Of a stretch of DNA of 37,826 nt, positions 30,662-37,446 are shown one piece after another. A model generated the notes under the pieces. The model did no database searches. It had not been told where the DNA came from and saw only the letters and a list, made by a program, of their open reading frames with translations. Source of the stretch: an uncultured Lentisphaerota bacterium (GTDB lineage Bacteria > Verrucomicrobiota > Kiritimatiellia > RFP12 > UBA1067); contig ONVK01000045.1 in NCBI GenBank assembly GCA_900321255.1, forward strand, positions 1 to 37,826. Direction: 5' to 3'. A program made the translations under genes and the position numbers. How positions within the stretch are numbered: the first letter of the stretch is position 1; each line of letters begins with the position of its first letter.

Positions 30662-31216
30662 TTAACTCAGCAAAGCGAAAAACACTCCAGCACAGGCGAG
30701 GGTGTCGTCAATGGCGTCGTGGCTGTTGATGCCGTCGATGTTGAGCGCTTCAATCAGGTTTGCGAGCGAGTAGCTATCCAATCCCGGGCGCAGATGACGG
30801 GCGAGCGCGACTGTATCGCAGGTCTCGATTCCATCTGGCGCGAAGCAGAGGTCGAATTTTCCGCACTCTTGGTTGAGCATCCTCATGTCGAACTTGTTGT
30901 TGTGCGCCACGAGCAGCGCATCGCTTCCCAGAAAATCGAAGAACTGGCGCATCGCTTCTTCCGGCGCAAGACCATGTTTCGAAAGGAAATCCAACGACAG
31001 CCCATGCACCCCTTCCGCCCAGGGATTCATTTCGCACGAGGGGCAGATGTACGAATTGAATGTGCGCGTTTGAACGCCATTCACATACTCCACGGCGGCT
31101 ATCTGACAGATTTCATCGTAGCGCGAGCAGCCAGTCGTCTCAGTGTCAAAAACGACCACCCGCCCACTCCGGGCGTATTCCGCAATCTGCGGCAATGTGT
31201 TGGCACATATTCGCAT
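30662..31216 (-). CDS. DnaQ-like DEDDh 3'-5' exonuclease
   Basis: The 184-residue protein has ExoI FDTETTG (23-29), ExoII LLVAHNNKFDMRML and ExoIII HDAIDDTLA with the His, so it is the DEDDh class, close to the epsilon subunit/RNase T group. It should trim DNA or RNA 3' ends; which one is not visible. It is the last gene of the macro-NYN-HKD unit, 6 bp after the HKD gene. The next promoter (unit C) starts right after its stop. Confidence 0.9.
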   Translation of the reverse strand: MRICANTLPQIAEYARSGRVVVFDTETTGCSRYDEICQIAAVEYVNGVQTRTFNSYICPSCEMNPWAEGVHGLSLDFLSKHGLAPEEAMRQFFDFLGSDALLVAHNNKFDMRMLNQECGKFDLCFAPDGIETCDTVALARHLRPGLDSYSLANLIEALNIDGINSHDAIDDTLACAGVFFALLS

Positions 31217-31222
31217 GATACT

Positions 31223-31819
31223 CTATCCTGACAATCTATACCACAGGATCGTCGCAGAAGTCGCGTAACCGCCGAACGAAGTGAGGGCCGAGCATCGCGA
31301 GGGGATAGCCGAGGCGAAGCCGAGTGCCGAGCGGCCGCAATCGCGGCAAAACGCTCCTCGCCAGACGGAATCGAACTGCCCTACAAGCGGTTCGACAAGT
31401 GCAGGGTCGTCGGTAAGAACGCCGTTCTCGAAATTGCGCTTCTTCTCCGACTTTGCGCCCATGCCGGCGCCGGTGAGATTCGCCGAGCCGAAATACGCCT
31501 TAACGCCGTCGACGATGATGCATTTGAAATGCACACGCGGACAGAGCATCCTCTCCATCGCCGTCCAGAGCGTCGGATAGCGGTCGAAGTCGTCTCTCCA
31601 GTTCGGGCCAGGGTCCTTCGCATGGATAAGCCGAACCTCAACCCCGCGCTTCACCATCCCGTCTAAAATCTCGAGAAACGGCACCATATCACGACCACCC
31701 GAGTCGACGTACATGTCCTTGATGTCAGCGGTAGCGATCCACAACCGCTCCCTCGCCTGCGGCACAATCCCGCAGACAACGGAGGTGTAGATGTCGCGGT
31801 TGGAGAGGAAGGTGGTCAT
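31223..31819 (-). CDS. Single-HKD phospholipase D-like protein (nuclease/phosphodiesterase)
   Basis: This 198-residue protein carries one HKD motif, HFKCIIVDGVKAYFGSANLTGAGMG (H97, K99, D104), so two subunits would form the active site, as in Nuc-type endonucleases. The N-terminal part (IATADIKDMYVDSGG) is typical of small PLD-like proteins. The last 35 residues (from about SALGFASAIPS) are encoded by a palindromic CTCGGCACTCGG-type repeat and probably replace the original end. The ATG abuts the upstream stop with no gap. Confidence 0.82.
   Translation of the reverse strand: MTTFLSNRDIYTSVVCGIVPQARERLWIATADIKDMYVDSGGRDMVPFLEILDGMVKRGVEVRLIHAKDPGPNWRDDFDRYPTLWTAMERMLCPRVHFKCIIVDGVKAYFGSANLTGAGMGAKSEKKRNFENGVLTDDPALVEPLVGQFDSVWRGAFCRDCGRSALGFASAIPSRCSALTSFGGYATSATILWYRLSG
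31260..31335. repeat. Palindromic element at the 3' end of the HKD gene
   Basis: The minus strand carries CTCGGCACTCGGCTTCGCCT, close to the element in the macro-domain gene (CTCGGCACTCGCTCCGCTCG, plus strand). It supplies the final codons and stop of the HKD protein. Confidence 0.5.
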
Positions 31820-32428
31820 TTACGCTTTGCGCTCACATTTGAATTCAACACGTTTGCCATTCTCAAATGCAAACCCTTCTGCAAATAATGCATCAACAAT
31901 TGCCGCGACACGCTCCTCTGGCAACAACTTGCCAAACATGGCATTGACATGATTGGACAGCGTCTTGCGCGACCGAGGCAGCGTTACGCCAGGCTTTGAC
32001 AATCGCTCTTTCGTCTGTGCAACCTGATCTCTGAGAGACATTTTAGAAGACTTGGCCTGCATCAAGGCCGGAATTGCCTCTATTGACTCAACACGATCAA
32101 TGAAAATGCCACGACCATGCAAATGCTTTACAAGCGGATCGAAACCTTTGTCTTTTGAGACAATGTGAAAATAAGCGTCCTTGTCCTCTATTGAAATGCA
32201 ACCAATGTAATAGGCAATGTGGAAGTCAAGCGCATTGTGCCCAGTCCCTCCAATCTCGACATATTCCCCTTTTGCTCCGATGCGCTGCATCGCCATTGCA
32301 ATTTGTTTCGGGATGCTCTTTTGGCCTTCGCCGACAAAAAGCATAACTTTGAAGTCCGTCTGCTTCAACGCGTCGAGATTATCAGGGGTGACATTCTCGA
32401 AATCTATCATCACATAGTTTGCCTTCAT
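31820..32428 (-). CDS. NYN/PIN-like domain protein
   Basis: The 202-residue protein opens KANYVMIDFENVTPDNL, the NYN/PIN-like acidic motif (D9, E11), followed by KVMLFVGEGQKSIP, GKGEYVEIGGTGHNALDFHIAYYIG (conserved Asp) and FHIVSKDKGFDPLVKHL (second acidic cluster). Such proteins are predicted metal-dependent RNases. Residues about 140-200 form a separate helical domain (a winged-helix/OST-HTH-like tail is possible). Start ATG 32428 has an AGGAAAGGA site; an upstream in-frame start overlaps the macro gene. Confidence 0.87.
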   Translation of the reverse strand: MKANYVMIDFENVTPDNLDALKQTDFKVMLFVGEGQKSIPKQIAMAMQRIGAKGEYVEIGGTGHNALDFHIAYYIGCISIEDKDAYFHIVSKDKGFDPLVKHLHGRGIFIDRVESIEAIPALMQAKSSKMSLRDQVAQTKERLSKPGVTLPRSRKTLSNHVNAMFGKLLPEERVAAIVDALFAEGFAFENGKRVEFKCERKA

Positions 32429-32460
32429 TGCAAAAATCCTTTCCTGTTCAATTCCATATA

Positions 32461-33054
32461 TCATTTCAGCAATCGTTCATACACCGCCACATCGTGCGTC
32501 GAGAAGCAGCAGAAGACGACTTCCATCTCCTCTGCGTCCTTTGCGTTCTTTGCGGCTAAAAACTCCTCCACCTCCCGCACGGCAATCTTCGCGGCGTCTT
32601 CAATCGGATAACCATAGATGCCTGTCGAGATGCAAGGGAAGGCGATGGACTTGCAGCCATTCTCCGCCGCGAGGACGAGCGAATTGCGGTAGCAGGCGGC
32701 AAGCTTCTCCGGCTCTCCATGCTGCCTCGGCACTCGCTCCGCTCGGCGTGTTCGCTTCCCCATGGGTCGCGAACCCCCGCAAGGGGCGGTTATTTCACGA
32801 TAGACCGGGCCGACGGTGTGGATGACGAACTTCGCCGGCAGCTTGAAGCCAGGCGTGATGCGCGCCTCGCCGGTCGGGCAACGAATGCCCGGCCTCACCT
32901 CGGGCACCTTGAGACACGCCTCGTAGAGTTCACGCCCCGCCGCGCGGTGGATTGCGCCATCAACTCCACCGCCGCCCAGCATCACCTGGTTCGCCGCATT
33001 GACGATGGCATCCACCGCCAGCGTAGTGATGTCGCCCTGGATTATCTTGATCAT
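32461..33054 (-). CDS. Macro-domain protein (ADP-ribose hydrolase type)
   Basis: The 197-residue protein has the macro signature: [64 protein letters not shown] and [14 protein letters not shown]. These bind and usually hydrolyse ADP-ribose derivatives (MacroD/YmdB or DarG-like), as in reversal of nucleic-acid or protein ADP-ribosylation. Two in-frame repeat insertions disturb it: residues about 89-114 (palindromic element) and about 168-178 ([15 protein letters not shown] repeat). Start ATG 33054 has AGGAG 9 nt upstream; the ATG at 33063 is too close to that site. First gene of unit B. Confidence 0.88.
   Translation of the reverse strand: MIKIIQGDITTLAVDAIVNAANQVMLGGGGVDGAIHRAAGRELYEACLKVPEVRPGIRCPTGEARITPGFKLPAKFVIHTVGPVYREITAPCGGSRPMGKRTRRAERVPRQHGEPEKLAACYRNSLVLAAENGCKSIAFPCISTGIYGYPIEDAAKIAVREVEEFLAAKNAKDAEEMEVVFCCFSTHDVAVYERLLK
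32531..32566. repeat. CGCAAAG-type repeat in frame in the macro-domain gene
   Basis: Minus-strand CGCAAAGAACGCAAAGGACG encodes [10 protein letters not shown]. It is a recognisable dispersed bacterial repeat, related to the tract at 10658-10737. Confidence 0.6.
32709..32790. repeat. Palindromic element inserted in frame in the macro-domain gene
   Basis: It contains CCTCGGCACTCGCTCCGCTC and a GGGTTCGCGACCC-like inverted part, and encodes residues about 89-114, a Gly/Arg-rich stretch foreign to the macro fold. It sits in a loop after VGPVY. Confidence 0.5.
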
Positions 33055-33098
33055 CGTTCGCATCTCCTGTTTGCAGCTTCACCCTTCTCGCCGCCACC

Positions 33099-33107
33099 AT
33101 TATAGCA
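33099..33107 (-). promoter_or_regulatory. Extended -10 (sigma-70 type) promoter of unit B
   Basis: TGCTATAAT overlaps the predicted sigma-54 start region, so the macro operon may have basal and induced promoters; start would be near 33092, 38 nt before the ATG. Confidence 0.5.
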
Positions 33108-33114
33108 AAACTCC

Positions 33115-33130
33115 GCAACTTTCGTGCCAA
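33115..33130 (-). promoter_or_regulatory. Sigma-54 promoter (unit B, macro operon)
   Basis: The minus-strand element TTGGCACGAAAGTTGC (33130-33115) is a full -24/-12 match. Start is expected near 33103, 49 nt before the macro-domain ATG. Confidence 0.8.
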
Positions 33131-33142
33131 CGCAAAATCAAG

Positions 33143-33173
33143 CGGCGGAAGGCGCCTTATCCGCCTTCCGCCG
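33143..33173. terminator. Hairpin insulating unit B
   Basis: CGGCGGAAGGCG (33143-33154) and CGCCTTCCGCCG (33162-33173) form a perfect 12-bp stem with a 7-nt loop, followed on the minus strand by TTGATTTT. It closes the phosphoesterase gene's transcript and nearly repeats the unit A hairpin. Confidence 0.7.
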
Positions 33174-33178
33174 TTCAA

Positions 33179-33200
33179 TTTCTTACCAGTTGCTCAAAAA
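33179..33200. promoter_or_regulatory. Activator-site palindrome, unit B
   Basis: Read on the minus strand: TTTTTGAGCA, two bases, then TGGTAAGAAA. It is centred about 87 bp before the predicted start, the same spacing as unit A. Confidence 0.6.
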
Positions 33201-33230
33201 CGACCCGGCAACGGCCCCTGCCGTTCAGTT

Positions 33231-34772
33231 TTACTGCAAAGTTCCGGCCGAACCGGCCGCCGCCAGCGCAAACGGCATGGCTATTGCGCCGCCGGCAACG
33301 CCGAAGCTGTTGCGCGGAATGGCCTTTATGAGCACTTCGCCCTTCACGGAGAGAAGATCGGCATCGACCTGAAGCACCGTCGGCGCGTTGGCCTCCTTCG
33401 TGCCCGCGGACCTGTGGAACCCGGAGGCAAAGACGAATCTCCTGTCCAATCCGCCGTCCTTGCCGGAAATCTCCACGGCATAGTCGAAGACCCTCCCGGC
33501 CCCCGCGCGGTTCGCGGCCGGAATCGTGACTTCGAGGACGCGGCGTTCCTCGGACTTCACGTTTCCTCCGCCGCGGTTCTTTCCGGTCGTCATGCGCGCG
33601 GCGAGCGCGGCTCCCGCCGGGAACTCCGGGGCGATGCTCACGGCCGCGCGAGGCGCGAAGGCGAACGGCATCGGCTTCTTCGCCGGAAGCGGGACGACCC
33701 AGTCGTCGCCGAGCTTATCGCCGCTCACGAAGTCGCGGCGCTCGAACACGATGCGGTCGTCGTACACGCTGGCGAGCAGGCCCTGATGCCCGTCGCCGGT
33801 GGACATGCGGCGCATTATCTTCGTCGGATTCGTGGCGGACAGCTTTCCCTCGGTGTTGTCGTTCTCGCGGCTGAAGGGATAGAGATCCCCGAAACTGAGG
33901 CCCGTGTAGCTGAGCGAGCTGACGTCTATAGCGGTGAACTCGCCCTGCCATATCGCCTTCTCTGACGAAAGCGGCGCATGCGAATGGCCGGTCAGCGCGA
34001 CGGCGTTCGGATACTTCGAAAGCGCCGCGGTGATGCGCCCGTCGTCATGCCCCCAGAGAGACGGGCCGTGGCATGTGTTCTTCGGCGGCGGATGCTGAAG
34101 GTAGAAGAACGGCTTCGATGGATCGATGGTGCCTCCGTTCTCCCTGAACCACTCCGGCGCCTGCGGCACGCCGGTTTCCTCGTACGCCTTGCACTTGTCA
34201 GCGGTCCAGTGCGCGCCGACGAAGGTGTATCCCCTTACCTCCTTGCGCCAGACCGGCGAATACTCCTCGCCGAACGCCTTCTTCCACGCGGCGGCAAGAT
34301 CGCTGCGGATCGTGTGCGCGTCGAGATCGTCGCCGAAGATCTGCTTCGCGGCGCCACCGTACCGGAACCCCTCCCAGTCGTGGTTGCCGTACACGAAAAG
34401 CCTCTCGACATGACGGCCGTCCGGCGCCTTGTCGCCGGGGAACACCGAGCGCCAGGTGCGGCCGACGGCCTCGAGCTCCTCGACGAGACCGAGGTCTGCG
34501 AGATCGCCGCTTATCGTCACTCCGTCCACGCCCTGGTCTCGGAACCACTCAAGCGCGCCGCGGAATCTGTCTTCGCCTTCGAACGTGTCCTTCCCGTTCT
34601 TGCGCCTCATGCGAAAGTGGATGTCGCTTACGACGCCGAACACAAGCCTCGGGCCAGATCCGCCGGAAACGGTGCTGCAGCCGCCGAGGGCGCCGGCGAA
34701 CATCCCCCAGCCGAAGAGCCCCATGGCGCCCTTGGCAAACTCGCGCCTGCACATCATGTGTGAATTCATCAT
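33231..34772 (-). CDS. Exported calcineurin-like metallophosphoesterase (Tat/lipoprotein)
   Basis: The 513-residue protein has a twin-arginine signal (CRREFAKGAMGLFGWGMF) ending in a lipobox-like ALGGC with Cys32, so it is likely a periplasmic-side lipoprotein. Metallophosphoesterase motifs follow: DIH (50-52), GDLAD (89-93), GNHDW (129-133) and GHSHAP (about 260). A second, beta-rich domain makes up the last about 170 residues. Substrate unknown; the family includes purple-acid-type and nucleotide phosphoesterases. It stands directly downstream of rnfD, where rnfG would be expected, 15 bp away. Confidence 0.85.
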   Translation of the reverse strand: MMNSHMMCRREFAKGAMGLFGWGMFAGALGGCSTVSGGSGPRLVFGVVSDIHFRMRRKNGKDTFEGEDRFRGALEWFRDQGVDGVTISGDLADLGLVEELEAVGRTWRSVFPGDKAPDGRHVERLFVYGNHDWEGFRYGGAAKQIFGDDLDAHTIRSDLAAAWKKAFGEEYSPVWRKEVRGYTFVGAHWTADKCKAYEETGVPQAPEWFRENGGTIDPSKPFFYLQHPPPKNTCHGPSLWGHDDGRITAALSKYPNAVALTGHSHAPLSSEKAIWQGEFTAIDVSSLSYTGLSFGDLYPFSRENDNTEGKLSATNPTKIMRRMSTGDGHQGLLASVYDDRIVFERRDFVSGDKLGDDWVVPLPAKKPMPFAFAPRAAVSIAPEFPAGAALAARMTTGKNRGGGNVKSEERRVLEVTIPAANRAGAGRVFDYAVEISGKDGGLDRRFVFASGFHRSAGTKEANAPTVLQVDADLLSVKGEVLIKAIPRNSFGVAGGAIAMPFALAAAGSAGTLQ

Positions 34773-34787
34773 CTGCAGCTCCTTCCT

Positions 34788-35789
34788 TTATTTTGCGCCG
34801 AAGGGCCTGGGCTGGGTCCAGCGGTTGACGAGCGGGCAGAGCGCGTTCATGATGAGGATCGCGAACGAGCAGCCCTCGGGATATGCGCCGAACTGGCGGA
34901 TCAGCATGCATAGAAGCCCGCACCCGAAGCCGAAAACGAGCTTGCCCTTAGCGGTAATCGGGCTCGTAACGTAGTCGGTCGCCATGAAGCACGCGCCTAT
35001 CATGACACCACCAGTCAACACCTGCATCATCGCGGGAGCACCGCCGGCGATCAGCGAATAGACAAACACCGTCGCGATAAAAGAGACAGGGATGTGCCAG
35101 GTGATGACCTTGCGCCAGAGGAGATAGACGGCGCCGATGGCGAGCGCAATCGCCGACACTTCGCCGATGCAGCCGGGCATGTTGCCGACAAGCATGTCGC
35201 AGAGCGAGGGAACGCCCTTGCACGCGGCGTTGCAGAGCCCGTGGGGAGAAGCAGACGCCGTCGCCTCGGCGACGAACCACGTCTTCATCACCGCGAGAGG
35301 CGTTGCAGTCGTCGCGGCCTCGGGAGTCTTCCACCAGAACGGCTTGAGCCACGTGGTCATAGGCCCGGTGAAGGAGATGAGCATAAACGCTCGCGCGGCA
35401 AGCGCCGGGTTGAACGGGTTCATGCCAAGCCCGCCGAACACCTGCTTCGCGATGGCGATCGCGAACACCGAGCCGAGAACCGCCATCCAGAGCGGAATCC
35501 CCGCGGGGAGGTTCAGCGCGAGAAGAAGGCCCGTCAGCACCGCCGAGAGGTCGCCTATCGTGTTCTCGCGCTTCATCGCCAGGCGGCAAAGCGCTTCCGT
35601 CACGATGCACGTCGAGACGCACACGGCGATAGTCCACACCGCCGGCATCCCGAAGAAGTAGATTCCCATCGCAGTCGTCGGAAGAAGCGCAATGATGACG
35701 TCGAGCATTATGCGCGACACGCTTGCGTTCGAATGCGCGTGCGGCGACGAGCTGAGGATGTAATGTTCGGAGGTATCTTTTGGTTTCAT
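34788..35789 (-). CDS. rnfD: Electron transport complex subunit RnfD
   Basis: RnfD is a membrane subunit of the Rnf ferredoxin:NAD+ oxidoreductase, which couples electron flow to ion pumping. The 333 residues have about ten hydrophobic helices, the GGLGMNPFNPALAARAF block and the covalent-FMN site TTATPLA (Thr163 the likely attachment residue, replacing the usual SGAT/TGAT), plus GACFMATDYVTSPI and the C-terminal YPEGCSFAILIMNALCPLVN. A GGAAGG site, part of a heptad tract, precedes the ATG. It follows rnfC by 33 bp. Confidence 0.95.
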   Translation of the reverse strand: MKPKDTSEHYILSSSPHAHSNASVSRIMLDVIIALLPTTAMGIYFFGMPAVWTIAVCVSTCIVTEALCRLAMKRENTIGDLSAVLTGLLLALNLPAGIPLWMAVLGSVFAIAIAKQVFGGLGMNPFNPALAARAFMLISFTGPMTTWLKPFWWKTPEAATTATPLAVMKTWFVAEATASASPHGLCNAACKGVPSLCDMLVGNMPGCIGEVSAIALAIGAVYLLWRKVITWHIPVSFIATVFVYSLIAGGAPAMMQVLTGGVMIGACFMATDYVTSPITAKGKLVFGFGCGLLCMLIRQFGAYPEGCSFAILIMNALCPLVNRWTQPRPFGAK

Positions 35790-35792
35790 GTT

Positions 35793-35818
35793 TTCAACCT
35801 TCCAACTCTCAAGTCTTA
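35793..35818. repeat. Heptad repeats between rnfC and rnfD
   Basis: Minus-strand units AAGACTTG, AGAGTTG and GAAGGTTG lie at about 7-nt spacing. The tract supplies the rnfD ribosome site and resembles the tracts at 3797, 5231 and 14545. Confidence 0.4.
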
Positions 35819-35822
35819 GCTT

Positions 35823-37235
35823 TTAACTATTTTTCGCGGCGGCGGCCTTGGCCTTCTCGGCGGCGATGCGCGCGCGGATCGAGTTCTTCGCGCGGCGGCA
35901 GCTCTGGGTGATCGTGCGGTAGGCCGGGCAGCCGAAGCTGCACGCGCCGCACTCGATGCAGTCCATGACGCTCGCGTCCTCGGCGGCCTTGATGTCGTTC
36001 GCGTCGACGGCCTTCGAGATGAGAGCGGGGTTCAGGTTCATCGGGCACGCCCTGAGGCAGCGCCCGCAGTTGATGCACGCGCCAGACGCATACTGGAAGA
36101 CCTTCCTCCTTGAGAGGAGAAGAAGCCCCGACGTCGTCTTGGTCGTGCCGATCTCGAGCGTCGAGACGGCAAAGCCCATCATCGTACCGCCGGAAATCAC
36201 CTTCGCAGGCGGCTCCTTCTCGCCGCCGCAGAACGCGACAAGGTCGGAGTACTTAGTCCCGCTCGGCGCAAGGATGTTCTTGGGCTCGACAACCGCATCG
36301 CCGGAAACCGTGGTGACGCGCTCGAGAAGCGGCTCGCCCTTCTCAACGGCATCGGCTATCGCGGCGACAGTGCCGACGTTCTCGACTACGCAGCCGACGT
36401 CTATCGGGAGCGCGGGCGGCTCGGGAACGACGCGCCCGACCGTCGCGTAGATCTGGTGCTTTTCGCTTCCCTGCGGGTAGAGCACGGGAAGGACGACGAT
36501 CTCGACGTTGCCCTCGATGTCGGCAAACGCCTTCTCCATCGCGGCGATCGCCTCGGGCTTGTTCGCCTCGATCGCAATCCTCACGGCAGGCTGCCCAAGG
36601 ATCTTGCGCATGATCTCGACGCCAAGGCGGATGCGGCCAGCTCGCTCGAGCATCACGCGGAAGTCGGCGGTCAGATACGGTTCGCACTCCGCGCCGTTGA
36701 GGACGAGGTACTCGCAGCGCTTCCCAGGCGGCGGATTGAGCTTTACGGACGTCGGGAAGCCCGCGCCGCCCATGCCGCATATCCCCGCTTCCTCGACGCG
36801 CTTCAGAAGCTCTTCACGCGAGGCCGTCTTCCAGTCGAGCGGCGGGAGAATGGAAGCGGGGGAGTTGACGGGCGGAGGGGTGGGTGAGTTGGCGTCAGGC
36901 GCAGACTCCGGCTTTGCCGTCGTATCGAGAATCACCGCGTCGGCCTTGCCGCCCGCAGGGCCAAGGCGCTTCTCGACGGCCTTGACCTTGCCATCGGCCG
37001 GAGCGCGCACGCATACTGAAATAAAGCCGTTCTTCTCGCCGATTACCTGTCCGCGCCTCACGAAGTCGCCTGGCTTGACGAGGCACTTCGCAGGCGCGCC
37101 AAGGTGCTGCGACATCGAGACGACGAGCTCGGCGGGAAGCGGAAGCTTCTCTATTGGCTTGTCGCGCGCCAGTTCCTTGTTGTAGTCGGGATGAACCCCG
37201 CCTTTGAAATGAAAAGGTGATTTTACAGTCTTCAC
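35823..37235 (-). CDS. rnfC: Electron transport complex subunit RnfC
   Basis: RnfC is the NADH/FMN and Fe-S subunit facing the cytoplasm. The 470 residues show the N-terminal KSPFHFKGGVHPDYNKELA, a biotinyl-like barrel (LVKPGDFVRRGQVIGEKNGFISV), the nucleotide-binding GICGMGGAGFPTSVK (151-165), LNGAECEPYLTAD and two C-terminal 4Fe-4S motifs, CINCGRCLRACP and CIECGACSFGCP. A Pro/Ser-rich linker (about 108-132) is longer than usual. Start is GTG 37235 with AAGGGAA upstream. It heads the visible rnfC-rnfD pair, promoter at 37276. Confidence 0.96.
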   Translation of the reverse strand: MKTVKSPFHFKGGVHPDYNKELARDKPIEKLPLPAELVVSMSQHLGAPAKCLVKPGDFVRRGQVIGEKNGFISVCVRAPADGKVKAVEKRLGPAGGKADAVILDTTAKPESAPDANSPTPPPVNSPASILPPLDWKTASREELLKRVEEAGICGMGGAGFPTSVKLNPPPGKRCEYLVLNGAECEPYLTADFRVMLERAGRIRLGVEIMRKILGQPAVRIAIEANKPEAIAAMEKAFADIEGNVEIVVLPVLYPQGSEKHQIYATVGRVVPEPPALPIDVGCVVENVGTVAAIADAVEKGEPLLERVTTVSGDAVVEPKNILAPSGTKYSDLVAFCGGEKEPPAKVISGGTMMGFAVSTLEIGTTKTTSGLLLLSRRKVFQYASGACINCGRCLRACPMNLNPALISKAVDANDIKAAEDASVMDCIECGACSFGCPAYRTITQSCRRAKNSIRARIAAEKAKAAAAKNS

Positions 37236-37275
37236 TAGTATTCCCTTCCAGCCGCAGAGGGCGAACTGTGCTTCT

Positions 37276-37284
37276 ATTATACCA
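37276..37284 (-). promoter_or_regulatory. Extended -10 promoter of rnfC-rnfD
   Basis: TGGTATAAT on the minus strand is 40 nt before the GTG start, leaving a leader of about 34 nt that contains AAGGGAA. Confidence 0.6.
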
Positions 37285-37335
37285 AATCCCCGCCCTTTTG
37301 TGGCGAATACAGTGACGACAGATCTTCTCCTCGGC

Positions 37336-37446
37336 CTAATCGAGAGCGTGCTTTCCGTCCCGGAAACCGTATCCGAAGGGCTTTTCGCTCCAGCATTGCA
37401 TTCCGCAGCCCGGCGCAGGCCGCAGGCGCAGGATCCCCTTCGTCAT
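37336..37446 (-). CDS. Possible small protein coupled to the sugar kinase gene
   Basis: A 36-codon frame reads MTKGILRLRPAPGCGMQCWS, then EKPFGYGFRDGKHALD. Its ATG overlaps the kinase stop (ATGA) and is preceded by GAAAGGAGAA, a near-ideal ribosome site. The two Cys and the aromatic tail are unlike random sequence, but I recognise no family and the ribosome-site match may be chance from the kinase's Lys-Glu-Lys end. Confidence 0.35.
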   Translation of the reverse strand: MTKGILRLRPAPGCGMQCWSEKPFGYGFRDGKHALD

